Shown: in pieces, positions 35,201 through 47,066 of the stretch | Layout of the letters: every line of letters begins with the position of its first letter | Position numbering within the stretch: position 1 is the stretch's first letter | From: Adiantum capillus-veneris | Lineage: Eukaryota > Streptophyta > Polypodiopsida > Polypodiales > Pteridaceae | Direction of reading: 5' to 3' | DNA: 64,000 nucleotides | Assembly (NCBI GenBank): GCA_014529385.2 | Contig: CM043942.1 | Span: forward strand, 109,635,141-109,699,140 | Notes under the pieces: generated by a model | The model's database searches: none | Seen by the model: the letters and a program-made list of their open reading frames with translations, nothing else | What the model was told of the DNA's origin: nothing | Made by a program: the position numbers and the translations under genes

Positions 35201-35976
35201 AACCCTTGTATAGTCTAATCACGCTCTTCATTTGGACCAATGAATGTGAGGAGTCATTCCAGAAACTAAAAGATGGACTGATATCTGCACCAATTCTAAA
35301 AGCACCAAATTGGTCAAAGATCTTCCATGTACATGTAGATGCTTCGGCATTTGCAATAGGCTATATATTAGCACAACCAGGGGAGGGTAATACAGATATC
35401 CCAATTAGTTATGCTAGTAGACAACTCAACAATGCAGAAAAGAATTATACCACCACTGAAAGAGAAGGATTGGGTATCATATATGCGGTAAAGAAATTTC
35501 AGCATTACTTACTTGCGAACAAATTCACATTTTTTGTGGATCACCAGGCGCTCTTGTACTTAGTAAACAAACCTTGTAACACGGGACGAATTGTAAGATG
35601 GTTCATTGTGTTGCTGGAGTTTGATTTTACGGTAGTAGTTAAGAAAGGAAAAACTCATCAAAGAGCAGACCACCTTTCTCGCTTACTACATGGCGAAAAA
35701 GCTACTGGGGTAGATGATGATCTCCCAGACACATACCTGTTTAATATAGAGATGGTACCGAAATGGTCAGAGCAATTTATTCCGCTGCTGACATATGGAA
35801 TGAATTTTGACGACAAACGCACGATGGAAGACGTTAGACAAGCACGAAATTACACAATGCTTGCAGGAAGAATGTACCATCATGGACACGATGGGATTCT
35901 AAGGTTGTGTATAGGCCCAGAGGAGTACGAAACGTATCTAGAGGAAGCCCATACACAAACAAGGGGATTCCATTGA
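32299..35976 (+). pseudogene. Element A pol: protease, reverse transcriptase, RNase H
   Basis: A single frame with stops at 33340 (TAA), 34684 (TGA) and 35974 (TGA). The protease active site AILDSGAGIAVATKM is near 32826-32870. RT follows, with WVSPIVVVPKKNGKLRVCVN near 34556, FMDGFSGYNQMGVK at 34711, FRVPFGLTNAAATFQRLM and the catalytic YMDD at 34900-34911. RNase H (HVHVDASAFAIGYILAQPG near 35330, then TTTEREGLGIIYAVKKFQ) keeps the first Asp and the Glu. Gene order PR-RT-RH-INT identifies Ty3/gypsy. The TGA stops fit CGA changed by deamination, so the copy was recently active. An archaeal-type second RNase H, usual in Tat, was not found; instead zinc-binding domains follow. Confidence 0.93.
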
Positions 35977-37356
35977 GGAAATCAAATGACCTATGAACAA
36001 TTAAGAAGACTTGGAGTGTATTGGCCAGGAATGGCAGGCGATGTAGCTAATTACATCAAGAAATGCAACTTTTGCACATCCAATACCACTGTGCATTATG
36101 CCACATTATACCAAGTGACAATAGCACCCGCATGGAGTCATGCTATTGTGGAATATTTGACTAATAAGGAGTTGCCAGGAGATTGGTCTAAAGCCAGAAA
36201 AAAGGCTTTACAAATCGAAGCAAATAGGTATACCCTCATTAGTGACCAGTTGTATAAAAGAGGAACTGATGACCAACTGAGGTTAGTTCCTCATGAAAAT
36301 GACTACTTTTCATTATTGGAACAAGCTCATGCAGGCATAGCAGGAGGTCATTTTTCAGCAGAGAGAACTGTAAAAATCATTATGATTGCAGGTATATGGT
36401 GGCCGACCATGATTCAAGATGCAGCAGAATTAGTGAAAATATGTGATGAATGTCAACGCACTAAGGTACCACTTAAAAGAGACGAAATGCCTTTAAGACC
36501 AATGATGAGTGCTCGAGCATTCGCTAAATGGGGATTGGACTTTGTTGGTCCTATTACTCCACCAGCGTATTGTTCACAAGCACAATATATCATAGTGGCC
36601 ACAGATTACATGACCAAATGGGTGGAAGCAAAAGCCACAACGAAAGCAGACGCTAGAACCACGGCACAATTCTTATATGAATATGTGTTTACACGTTATG
36701 GGCTTCCCATTGAGCTGGTGAGTGATAGAGGGACACACTTTGTAAATGAAGTTATCCAACATCTCTTAAATGAGTTTATGGTAATTCATCGCAAATCTGC
36801 ACCCTACCATCCACAAGCCAATGGTCAAGCAGAAGCGACAAACAAAATATTGTGCACAGTTCTTACAAAACTGGTTAGTGAAACAAGAACGGACTGGGAT
36901 CAAATGCTATATTCGGCATTGTGGGCATATCGAGTTGCATATAAAACAACACTCAATACTACGCCATTTAATATGGTATATGGGTTAAATGCAATATTGC
37001 CTATTGAATTTTTGATTCCCACACTAAGGGTAGCCACACAATTGGAATGGACGGGGCATGAGCTTTCAGAACGGTTAGAGGACCTTGAAAAATTAGATGA
37101 GTTACGACTCAATGCTGTAGTAGCCATATATGCAAAAAAAAGACAACAGAAAGATTTTTTTGACAAACATGTCAAGAACAAGGACTTTAAAACCGGCGAC
37201 TATGTCTTAGTATACACCCTTAAACAGCATGCCAAAAAGCTAAAGAAAAGGGGAATGGGGCCTTATTTGGTCCAAGAAATATCGTCCAGCGGAGCAGTAA
37301 AACTGTCGACTCTAGATGGAAAAGAAATGCCGAACTGGATTAGTGGATGTTGTTAA
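35860..37356 (+). CDS. Element A integrase with two tandem H2C2 zinc-binding domains
   Basis: The frame continues that of RT after the TGA at 35974. First zinc domain: EEAHTQTRGFH, GVYWPGMAGDVANYIKKCNF, then C-x-x-C (35941-36078). Second zinc domain: EQAHAGIAGGHFSAERTVKI, WWPTMIQDAAELVKICDEC (36319-36459). The core has WGLDFVGPI (first Asp about 36538), ELVSDRGTHF (Asp 36724-36726) and ANGQAEATNK (Glu 36832-36834), giving D-35-E. The C-terminal part has FKTGDYVLVYTLKQHAKKLK and GPYLVQEI. No chromodomain is present. Function: insertion of the DNA copy into the genome. The doubled zinc domain is unusual, and the first copy is cut by the stop. Confidence 0.9.
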
Positions 37357-37386
37357 AAAAAATATCATCTACCTTTAACACCGTAA

Positions 37387-38271
37387 ATGTTGTTTCAATT
37401 GCATTATGGAAAAGCCTATAGACAGGAACATCAAAGAATTCACGACCAGGCACAACAAGAAGCCAAGGAACGCATTGCTAAACGAAAGCAGTTTCTCAGG
37501 ACAATAAACATGGTCACCCCAATGATGACTGACGAATATCCTCTTTCGACATTCCGAACAATCGAAGCGGATATACAAAGCGAAGAATTAGAAAAGACCA
37601 TAACAGACTTTAGGGCTCAGGACGATAGCACCATTGACAACTTGGAAGATACGTGGTGTAGTCCTTACATAAAAGCTTATGCAGGCATAGAACAAGTTGA
37701 AATCTATGCATTGCTTGACACTGGAGCAAAAATGAGTGTCATCAGCTTTGAGCTCTTTCAGAAACGTGGACCAATGAGGATGATCCCAGAGACACACCGG
37801 TTGAAAGTAGCATCCGGTGATGAGGTGACCACGTTGTGGTCTATTATATTACCAATCACAGTGCAGGCAAACCCGTACACTACAAAGTTGCATGTAGTGC
37901 CACCAAGTAGATCAGCAACGCCGTGAATCTTAGCAGTGTCATGGATGAAAGATAAAAGGGTATTCATTGATTTGGATACTAATGAATCACTGTTCCGAAA
38001 TGAAAACTTTTCAGAACCCTTCTTATCATATGACCAATACATGTCAAGGAGGAGACATGAGTCAATACATCCTCAAGGCATTGACCAACAACAAACAAAG
38101 TTTACATGTCCAGAAACATATTATCAAAAATCAACAACCATGCAGGGAACCATACAAGTTTGGGTACGGCGTACAGATCTAGCCGAGGCACAAATCCATC
38201 AAAAGCGGAAATATAGAGTTTGGATAAGGCAAGACAACCTAATTCCTATAAAAAAGGGGGCAGAAGAATAG
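37387..38271 (+). pseudogene. Element A: second aspartic-protease-like domain after integrase
   Basis: The frame is the same as pol, after stops at 37354 and 37384. A basic, helical start (KAYRQEHQRIHDQAQQEAKE) leads to VEIYALLDTGAKMSVISFEL near 37698-37757, a retropepsin-type D-T-G-A site followed by the usual hydrophobic-polar pattern. LKVASGDEV follows at about 37801, then LWSIILPITV. A TGA at 37924 separates a tail that ends at 38271. A protease domain downstream of integrase is not the normal gypsy plan; the usual protease is already present near 32835. It might be a captured or duplicated domain. Confidence 0.7.
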
Positions 38272-38872
38272 ACAAAACACCAACAGGCTTCAAAGAACCA
38301 TAGTCAATCAGTCGAATACGCAACGGACTATATTGGTATGGCGGCCAAAATTACCAGTTCAGAACGTGCCAACAACACAAGTATGAAGGCCAAAGATGAC
38401 CACCAAAAAGTTATCTACAACTGTCAATGCCAAGCCAAATCATGCAATCAGCACGAGGAAACAAGCAGAATCCACAACAATAACTACAAGGATCTATAAG
38501 ACCCAAGTCATCCAATGGAAAAGAAAGAATGTTCCACCAGAACATGCAACAAAATATACAACAATATCGACTTCAAAGGATCCACATACGCCAATTCAAA
38601 AACAGTGGAAAACAATCAAACAAAGAGCGGCAGATTTACAACTTCTTCTTGCAAAGAAAATTTGCCAGCCAACTTAGGCTACCACAGGAAACCTCAACGA
38701 CAAATGCCAATAAGCGAATCGCTTATACCTTCCTCTTACACCGCATAAATTCTTTCTACATGCATTGACTGTACATGCATATAGGGCTACATTACAAAGC
38801 CTGCATTAGCACGAGTTCACACCCATGCACAACACATACCCTTGACGATACCCTGTCGTCCGGGAGGACTCC
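38272..38872 (+). other. Gln/Thr-rich remnant between pol and internal PPT
   Basis: Short frames in several phases (38396-38677 is the longest) are rich in Lys, Thr and Gln, with no domain. It appears to be a decayed tail of pol. Confidence 0.4.
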
Positions 38873-38890
38873 AACTAGGAGGGGGGGAGG
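38873..38890 (+). other. Internal copy of the element A polypurine tract
   Basis: AACTAGGAGGGGGGGAG at 38873-38889 is identical over 17 bases to the tract at 44947-44963 that precedes the 3' LTR. It lies between pol and the second leader. Known role of such a tract: RNase H-resistant primer for plus-strand DNA. Confidence 0.85.
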
Positions 38891-38892
38891 CA

Positions 38893-40470
38893 TTCTAAAT
38901 GCGGACTCACGTCATATATTAGAGGGCAATGTTTGTGATTAATTTTTCAACCATTTTTGCGTTTATTGTGTGATTTTGGGAAAAAGAATATGCCCTCGTA
39001 ATTAATCAGAATTGGGGACCCTAGGGATATGTATATACTATAAAGAGAGTCAAATCTGGCCAAAAAACGTCGAAAAACAGCAAAAAATAGGCCAAGGTTG
39101 ACGATTATGAGTGAGAATGTACATAGACGAGAGAAAAGTGAGCTACAAAGTGTTTTGCTTTTCATTGGTATTTTTATAGGTTAGAATTGCTATTTTCGGG
39201 TTATTTTGGGATTTATTTGCTTTATTTTAGCCATTTTCTAGCAAAAAATATAGAAAAAAATCCGTAATCCAGATGGAAACACAACAGAAGAGACGCTTGA
39301 TAAGAGCAAGGTGAAGAAGAAATAGAAAAAATAGGGACTGCAAAGGTGACAGGGCAAAAATGACCACTTTCATGACGGGACCTCCAACAGGAGAAATTTG
39401 CAAAAATTGTAGAACTGGAGCAACCGAGGTCCAAATCAGGAAATTTGCAAGCCTAAACCGCATCTCGCAAAAAGTTATGGCCACAGGTAAAAGATGGGAA
39501 AATTTCGTGCCGGAGTCTCGATTACATATAGAGAGGTTAGGCTAGAAATCTCTCATTTGAGTCATTTTCCATTGTGAGAGAGAGAGAGCTCCCTACAACA
39601 GTTGAGACTTCCAGGAGCTCATCCATCGCGCACGGTCACCAGATCGACATCAGATATGAGAGGTATGCTCGTCAACACTGACTCTAAGTGTTGTTTACTT
39701 CAGTTGGTCGCAAAACCTCGCCAGCACCACAATCACAACCTGTGCACACATACTGTAGATTGGTTGTTAGGAAGACCTAGAGGCCACCAAATGGAACCAA
39801 AATTGAAAGGCACAATGCCTATAGCTTAGGGATCAAGACTATGACCTCAGAAAGCATGAAGGAAGCCGCCCAAAAAACCCTAATTTCACAGAACCTGCAA
39901 AAGGGCACCTGAACCAAAGTGATCGAAAATGAACCAAAACTCATAGGCAGCAAGCCGATAACCTCGACAAACCAACTGAATGGTTAGACCATGAAAAACT
40001 TCGTCAAAACGGAGCCTAAAGTCCCTATCTGACGGAAACTGTGCAAAGCGTCACGATACTCTAACGGGCCAACCAAGTGACCAAATGACACCAAATTTAA
40101 CAAGGTACATCGAAAAGAGGTCAACTACGAGTTGGAATGTGTCCACTCAAGAAAAAGCTCTTCCACTAGGGCAAATGCCAGCAACAGGCCAGAAATATGT
40201 CCAAATGGTCGTTCTTGGTGATGTAAACACCAAAACAACAATTGACTGCTTTGACGGAAGGTCAAAAGGAAATAAAAGACAACCGGAGTCATACAATGAC
40301 CAAAAGGAACGGCGACCATCACCTAAGTGGTCTACTTCGACTCCAGAATCAGCTAAGTGCTGCAAACAGGGAGTACACTCTTCTAAATTGATTAAAACTG
40401 ATGTGTGTGTCTAGGAGAGCCTACTAACACCATTGTGGTCAACTAACATCAAAAAACTTGTAAAAATGAC
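38893..40470 (+). other. Region between internal PPT and second leader; LTR-like traits
   Basis: No ORF of significance is present. It includes a TATA-like CTATAAAGAGAG near 39038 and, near 39573-39590, a GAGAGAGAGAG stretch followed by CTCC, which loosely recalls the R/U5 part of the element A LTR. It could be a badly decayed LTR, but no reliable alignment was made by eye. Confidence 0.35.
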
Positions 40471-40479
40471 TAGGTACTC

Positions 40480-41222
40480 AGTCTATCGCGATAGACTTGC
40501 TATTATAATTAGACAAGTAAAATTTTGATTTTGACTTCATGAGGGGTGCTAACAAAGAATAATGACCACAATTATCAAATCAAAGTGCAAAATTGATCTC
40601 TCTTAGCCAAGTAACCTAGTCTATTGCGATAGACTTGCTATTACAATCTTTGGGGGAAAGGCTTTTCAAAATTTTCACAAGATAGACTTGGGGAAGCATA
40701 TGGAGGCAGTACACCAAATTTGGTGACAAGATGGACTCATATGGCAAGCTGAGATAGACATGACAGCAACTCAGAGTCAGAACAGGACATCTCAAGGGCA
40801 GACAGTTAAAATTCACATATGAGAGGTCAGGCAACCTTACATCAACTAGGAGAAGGCAGACAGATGATCACAGACCCAAAATATGACAAAATGACACTAA
40901 GTTCCAGTCTATCGCGATAGACTAAGCAGAGTGATACTAGGCCATCTTATCAAAAATTGGAATTAACAGTTGGCTTCAGCATGATGCAAGAGGACTACCC
41001 ACTAAGTTTGAGCCCAAAACAACACAAAATGAAGGAGATAGACCAACATCTCCTTGGAAGGAATCTGGAAAAATGGGAGTTGATCCAAAAAGGGGTCACT
41101 TGACATTCATTTGAGGTGAAATTGGGATCAGATCATGTGCAAGGTAGGAGAAACCAACTGGTGGAGTCACAACTGCAAAATAGGACCCTTGTCAAAAGAT
41201 GGCCAGTCTATCGCGATAGACT
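40480..41222. repeat. Palindrome cluster 2, before the extra ORF: four copies
   Basis: Copies at 40480-40497, 40618-40635 (one change, TATTGCGATA), 40906-40923 and 41205-41222, at spacings of 138, 288 and 299 bp. The surroundings also share short stretches with the gag leader, such as AATTTCAAGGCATTT near 28430 and near 41300. The region looks like a second leader. Confidence 0.95.
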
Positions 41223-41503
41223 GGGCAGAAATTGCAAATGAACCGATTTTCAGTCTGGGACTATAGGGTGACCTTACATGCCCTGTGAACATACACCACA
41301 CAAAATTTCAAGGCATTTGGACTTGTTCTCCTTCACCAACAACATTAATTTGAAGCCGTCAGAGTTGGACAATGGAAGAGCTTGTCTATCTGCTAACATT
41401 TTACCTTAACTCATCTTGGGATTAAAAAGGCTCATCTAGATGCGTGATTAAGTGGTAATCAATTTAGAAGAGAAGTACTATGTTTGTACATTAACTGTTA
41501 TTT

Positions 41504-44500
41504 GTGAATACAGGATCCATGGATGCTTCCCCGGGAAAAAGAAAAGGCAAGAACTTGGCAACGGAAGGTGCAATACCCTATGCACTTCTACCCAATTCAC
41601 TAAAGCCAGCGGCCACCTGGATACCTGCACATGTGCAACAGGCAGCAGCCTTTCAAATCTATCAAGGTTCATATGTGGATGACAAAGGAAATTTAGTGGA
41701 TATAGTGATGATCCCCAAGGAGGCAGAAAATTACCTGAAAAGATCACCGCAAAGGTCATGGCTCAAAAAAGTTGGCTTGTGGAACTTTGTCTCACTACCA
41801 CTAGTGGGGATAGATTTCAAGAGGGTACAACACCTAATTGAGACTATCCAAGAAGATGGAACTTGTAGAGTGGCAGGCATGGATAATGAAGTGATGGAGA
41901 TCCAGATCACCAAGGAGATCATCAAAGAGGCATTGAAATTGTCTGATCAAGGAGCCAACATGAGAGAAAGAAGGAAAAACCTCACAGTCTACTTGAAAAA
42001 TTCTAAACTGCCTTCTTTCGAACTCATAGCAAACCCAGAAGTAAGAGAACTGACACAGATATACATGCAGTGTTTGTTGAGCTACAACAAAAGACCGCCA
42101 AGATACACTACACCACACGGGAGCATCTCAACAACACTGACATGGGCTATGGGAATGACACATGAGTTCTATATAGATCACGCATCATATCTGTTTGAAG
42201 AAGTGACAAAGCTACGATAGGACATACCAAATTACATTGCAGGAGGAGAAGTCCTCACCAGAGTAATATACCAGGCCATAGGCGCAGTAGATCAGTTGCC
42301 ACCTGCTCCTCATCAGAACGACTAGCTGGTATTAAGAGAGAATATCGAAGACAGATCACAAAGGCGAGTACCGGCCTCTATTAACACCATTGGAGGATGC
42401 AGGCTAGAAAGAGTAACCAGAAGTACACAAGAAAAGATGGAAGAAGAAAGAAGAACTGAAGAGGAAGATGTCCGACTAAAGAAGCGGAAAGCGGAAATGG
42501 AAAACAACACCAGATTGCAGAAGGTAGCAAAAATGGAAAGAATGCTAAAAGGATTTGTTCTCGAGAGATCTCTACGAGGCGATGTAGGTGCCACTTGGAA
42601 ACCTTCTAGTAGCACTTACACATTGAGAACGAAGAATAAAAACAACCTAGCTTTTGAGTTGGACTGGTTCGAGAGGTACATCCAAGAAAGAAATGCTAGG
42701 GACAAACTAGAATTGCTACTAGAAGAGGAGGATCTCCAAACTTTGAGAGATCAGTTAAGGCGAACTTCACGAGATCAAGAAACACCACCTCCATCTCCAA
42801 GGCTAGAGACAAGTGAGAGGCAATCAACCCCACCTGCTGACTCTCCTTCGCATTCAGAGAGCTCGCATCGTGATGAGAGAGTTCATACACCACCCAGTGA
42901 AGAAGAAGAAGAAGAAAGAACAGATGGTCACCCAAACACTGGAACCATATCACAAATTGATAAAGGCAAGCAAAAAGAGGTGGATCAGACAAAAGAAAAA
43001 GCTTCCTCCTCTCAAGAAATTGAGCTGGAACCTACTATAGATGAAGATTTACAGTCAATGGAGACCCTACTGAACCGAACAAGAATGCACAGTCAATGGT
43101 TAGCTGATCAGAACAGGTCCAACAAAACGAAGTTAGAAAAAACCCATCAAGAAGTTCTGAGACTGCAGGAGCAAAGAGGTGACACTCTAAACTGATCAGC
43201 ATCAGAGATGCTGAGATCTTGGGGCTCAAAAGCACAGTAAATCTCCTCAAGGAAAATTTACAGGAGTCTGAAGATTTCAATGCCATTTGTGAAGATACAA
43301 TCAATGTATTTCTTGAAGATGTCAGTGACAGAGATGAACACATCCAAAGGTTGGAAAAAGAAAAGCAAGATGCGCTGGAGATAGTCAAAAGTTTGCAAGT
43401 CGTCATCGATGACTTACAAATTGAAGTCAAAGATTTGAGAGCAGTAACAGATATACAAGCAAGGGAAATAGAACGAGCAAAGAAACAAAAAACGTCGCTA
43501 CCAACAACACCGGTAGTCCACCCGCAAGAAGAAGTGGTTGCACTGAAGAGAGAGCTAGAGTTGGAAAGAAAACAGTGCTTAATGATAGCCGAAAGTGCGC
43601 TTAGAGCAGAGGATCAATTACAAAGGCAAATTTCGGACTTACAAAGTGAAAAACAACAAGGAGCAGTTCATGACAGTGAAATAGAAAGCATTGTTTCCAA
43701 ATCCCTTAGGGAGGAAAATAAAAATTTGCACATCAGGGTAAAAGAGTTAGAGGAGTCTGCAGCTCAAAAAGAGATGGAATTTCAAGCTCTCCAAATCAAT
43801 AGTAGAACAATGGTGGCGCAAATCGCAAGTCTTCAAACTGCAAGGCAACACCAAGGACAGGTACGAATGCACCTGGAGCAAGCAGCCACGGATTTGGCTG
43901 GACTCACAGAAATATATGGGGGTGAAGATGACTATGAGGAAGAATCAGATGATCAGGAGGCCCCAGATACACAGACTGATCAACCTGGCTCCAAAGACCA
44001 AGAAATAGACAAAGATTCAGTCACGAGATTTGAAGAGCAGAAGCTGGCCGAGCAAATGGAAAAGCAATCAGAGATGATGTGGTACAAGGCCATGCAACTA
44101 GAAAAGGAGATGCTACAAGGGCTCTCCAGATCAAACAAGACGGCAGCAGAGCTACGATAGGAATGGAATGCCCCTATGTTACCCTATGCTCTGCTGAAAT
44201 ACGAAACTCTGACACATCAACGGCAGCTCACAAAAGAAGAACAAGTGCCAGTGTTTGAAGGAGAATTACAGGATCGGGAACAACAAAACAAGATAGTAGA
44301 CAGCCAGCCAAAGTGGAGGCGTCAATGGCTTTTGATGGCTTTTGGATCACCCTAATAACCTGATCCACTTAGTCAACGCCTGAGCTGAGGAATGATAGAA
44401 CTTTTTGCCCAACGCCCCGAACATACACTTACAGCCAACATAAAGCACTACAAAGCAGAAATCCTACATGGCTGAATTATCCAGTATTGCCAGGGCCTGC

Positions 44501-44915
44501 AGAGGGAGAGAGAATATCCGGTTCTTACATGGTTAAAACCCTTCAGGGCGCCATCGCAGAATTCGGAGGCTCTCCCGACCTATCCTGCAAGATGCTATGT
44601 AAAATAGCTCGAACCTTTTTGGCCTGTCTCACAGTGTTCTCAAAAAGCTGGACTTCAGAGTATATGAATACAGAAAGAAGCATCTCAGAGCTGTCATATG
44701 ATCTAAGGGGGACGCCTACAGAGCCAGTGTTGTATGCCTACTTCAGACGACTGATGTTTCTGCCAAGCTACCATCTCCAATCATTCGAAGAAGCATTTTA
44801 CACAGGCTTCTTCATGTACAAATCCAAAATTTTTGGCCCATTAATGGCAAGCGAGTCTATGAGATATGATGCGTTTCTACATCAAATCAACCAAGAAGGA
44901 CGACAACGACACTGA
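41504..44915 (+). pseudogene. Element A extra ORF (ORF3), coiled-coil protein of unknown function
   Basis: ATG at 41504, with a better one perhaps at 41519. The N-terminal part (to 42220) has KRKGKNLATEG, a helical domain (EIQITKEIIKEALKLSDQG) and TLTWAMGMTHEFYIDHASYL. The pattern vaguely recalls the extra-ORF proteins of Athila-type elements (plant transposon proteins). A stop at 42218 and another at 42323 interrupt it. 42437-43195 is acidic and basic (EEERRTEEEDVRLKKRKAEM), with a low-complexity acidic tract. After a frame change at about 43195, 43219-44160 is a long coiled coil (ISDLQSEKQQGAVHD, LREENKNLHIRVKELEE). After more breaks, 44487-44915 forms a last globular part. There is no signal peptide or clear membrane span, so it is not an obvious envelope protein. 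Confidence 0.65.
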
Positions 44916-44946
44916 AGACAAAGACGATCATGTCATGGTAGACATG

Positions 44947-44963
44947 AACTAGGAGGGGGGGAG
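44947..44963 (+). other. Polypurine tract of element A
   Basis: AACTAGGAGGGGGGGAG ends directly at the TG of the 3' LTR, as expected for the plus-strand primer. Confidence 0.95.
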
Positions 44964-45242
44964 TGTTGGAGCCCAACTTGTCCAACTGTTGTAATGAGAC
45001 CACCTTGTAAAGCCTATCAAATTCCCATTTTTATGTCAAAGACGTCTTATCATTTTTATCCACTTGTCTGGGTTATGTAAGGATTAATCAGTCAGTTAGG
45101 ACCCATAATTGTTCCCACTTTGTAATTATGAGGAAGAGAACCCCATGTACATTTTTGAGCTAAGGTGACTAAAGTATAAAAGTCACCTTAGAACTATTTT
45201 TTGATATAACATTTTTGAATATTAATCCTGTGTCGTACGAGT

Positions 45243-45321
<79 letters not shown>

Positions 45322-45940
45322 TCTTATTCTCTTCGCTACGCGCTTCTCCCTCACCGGATTCACGACGTGACCATATCATCGCGGTAGTCTCTCCGAGAGC
45401 TACGCGCCCACGCCACACATTCATATTTTCGAGCTGTTCGCGATCGATCCTTCCTCGAGCTTGTTTTGCTTGTAAGTAACCCAAACAGTGTCTGTTTTCA
45501 ACAATCAAGCGCTCTATGGAATGAGAAAGAGATTAGCTACACATAGATATTCATAGACTTAGGTTTCGCCCACTTTTGGATTATGAACTGTGAGTCTATC
45601 GCGACTGTAATCGAGATAACTAGGGTTCAAATCTGGTGAGATTAGACTTATAGGTAAGTATATCCTATTGAGAGGATGGTGCCTAGTAAGTTTGATGCGA
45701 TTTAGAGTTCATTGGAGGTGTAAACGGTGTTGTGAGCGTTTAGGGATAGAGTGGGTTGCATTCTACTAGGGTTAGTGATTGATACATCATAAAAGTGCGT
45801 ATGTGTAGATTGGTCTTAGCCTGACAAGCTAACGAGATTGCCTACGTGCACCTACGGGTTAGTCGTGTCATCGGATGATAAGTATGTTGTCTATGTCGTG
45901 CTTGCGAGCATGAACAGGGGAGTAGTTTTTCCATAAAACA
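44964..45940 (+). repeat. Element A second LTR (977 bp)
   Basis: It is closely similar to 26350-27274 along its whole length. The main difference is the GA microsatellite (45245-45319, 75 bp against about 15 bp). It keeps the TATA hairpin (45160-45191) and AGTCTATCGCGACT (45593-45606). Confidence 0.95.
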
Positions 45941-47066
45941 TTGGTGCCGCTGTCGGGGACACAAGACCTTAAGTAGGGAGATCTACGTCACTTGTGTGAT
46001 GGTTAGCTTACTTTAGTTTCGACTAGAGAGAGCTTTAACTTTTAGAACAAGATCCAGGATAGAGTATCCTGAGGTCTAGTGGATAGCCAGGAAGCCTGTG
46101 TCTTGCCGAGGGTCTATGACTAGTTAGATTTAGTTAAGTAGGATAATGTGGAGTTATGGTTTTTGGTTTTGAGTGCTTGTTATACTTGTGTAGAAATAGA
46201 GTAGAAAAACGTTGTAAAAATGCAAAAACAAACAAAAAGAAGAAACAATAAGGCTGTTTGCTTGCCTTGAAAGCAAAACCCACACCATATATCCTTGAAG
46301 GGGGTGAAAAGAGTAGACATTGAAATTTATGATCCAACACTTGAGAAAACATAAAAATTGCGACCAAAACCAACAAAAAGAAACAGGTGATTGTCATAAG
46401 AAAACACTAAGTGACCCTAACAAGGCCAAGAAGAGATATAACCATTAGCCTAGGGTAAACTGACTGTGTCATGAGGTACGATTGATATTCACAAGTTTAA
46501 GATGAAGTGTCATCAAATTTGCATCACTTCAAGTGCATTTGAGTTGTGAATTGCTATAGAAAAGTGAAATTTGTGAAGTGCTTGAGTCCAAGGTCAAAAT
46601 AAGTCCAAACTTCATAAAACTTGGGGGATAGACTTATATGGGCACAGAGAACACAACTGTCCAAAAACAGACAAAAAATGAAATCCTCATTGCTCTCTGC
46701 CTAGTCTATCGCGATAGACTGATGAAGTTGGTGATTGACTAACAACAGAAAAAAAACCTTTATACCACAGGTTTAACACATCAATACAAGGGTACTCACA
46801 AAAATTGAGTGAAACCGAACACCATCTTGACCACAAAACATCAAAACTGGTGTTTTAGAGTCTAAATTCAGAGACAAGGGCAAGAAGGCTTTGACCAAAT
46901 GTCCAAACAGTGCCAAAATTTGTCAATGCACTACACAAGGAGAGGGTGAACCAGCTATGGAGAAAACTTGAGAAAAATGCCAACAATGGAGAACATGCCG
47001 AGTCTATCGCGATAGACTAGAGAAACTGTTGTTGGGGACCTTATCTTTCAAATTTCCCAGAGGGAG
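45941..47066 (+). mobile_element. Second PBS and leader of element A, truncated
   Basis: A PBS (TGGTGCCGCTGTCGGGGAC, 45942-45960) and leader follow the second LTR and match 27275-28393 closely, including palindromes at 46703-46720 and 47001-47018. The match stops at AGGGAG (47066), where the LTR of element B begins. The arrangement LTR-internal-LTR-internal shows a tandem or recombined element A. Confidence 0.92.

Larger units (their letters stand above)
26350..45940 (+). mobile_element. Element A: 19.6-kb Ty3/gypsy retrotransposon of Tat/Ogre-like build
   Basis: It has two LTRs (26350-27274 and 44964-45940), a tRNA-Asp PBS, gag, PR-RT-RNase H-INT in gypsy order, an extra downstream ORF and a PPT. 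Large size, a tRNA-Asp primer site, a long leader and an extra ORF are known of Athila/Tat relatives. Odd points are palindrome clusters in two leaders, two zinc-binding domains before integrase, a second protease-like domain, and an internal copy of the PPT. The left flank is CACAC; no matching duplication follows the 3' LTR because another PBS and leader follow directly. Confidence 0.92.

Noticed and set aside
41504-44915. Envelope-like protein for ORF3
   Set aside because: No signal peptide or convincing membrane segment; mainly coiled coil and charged low-complexity sequence.
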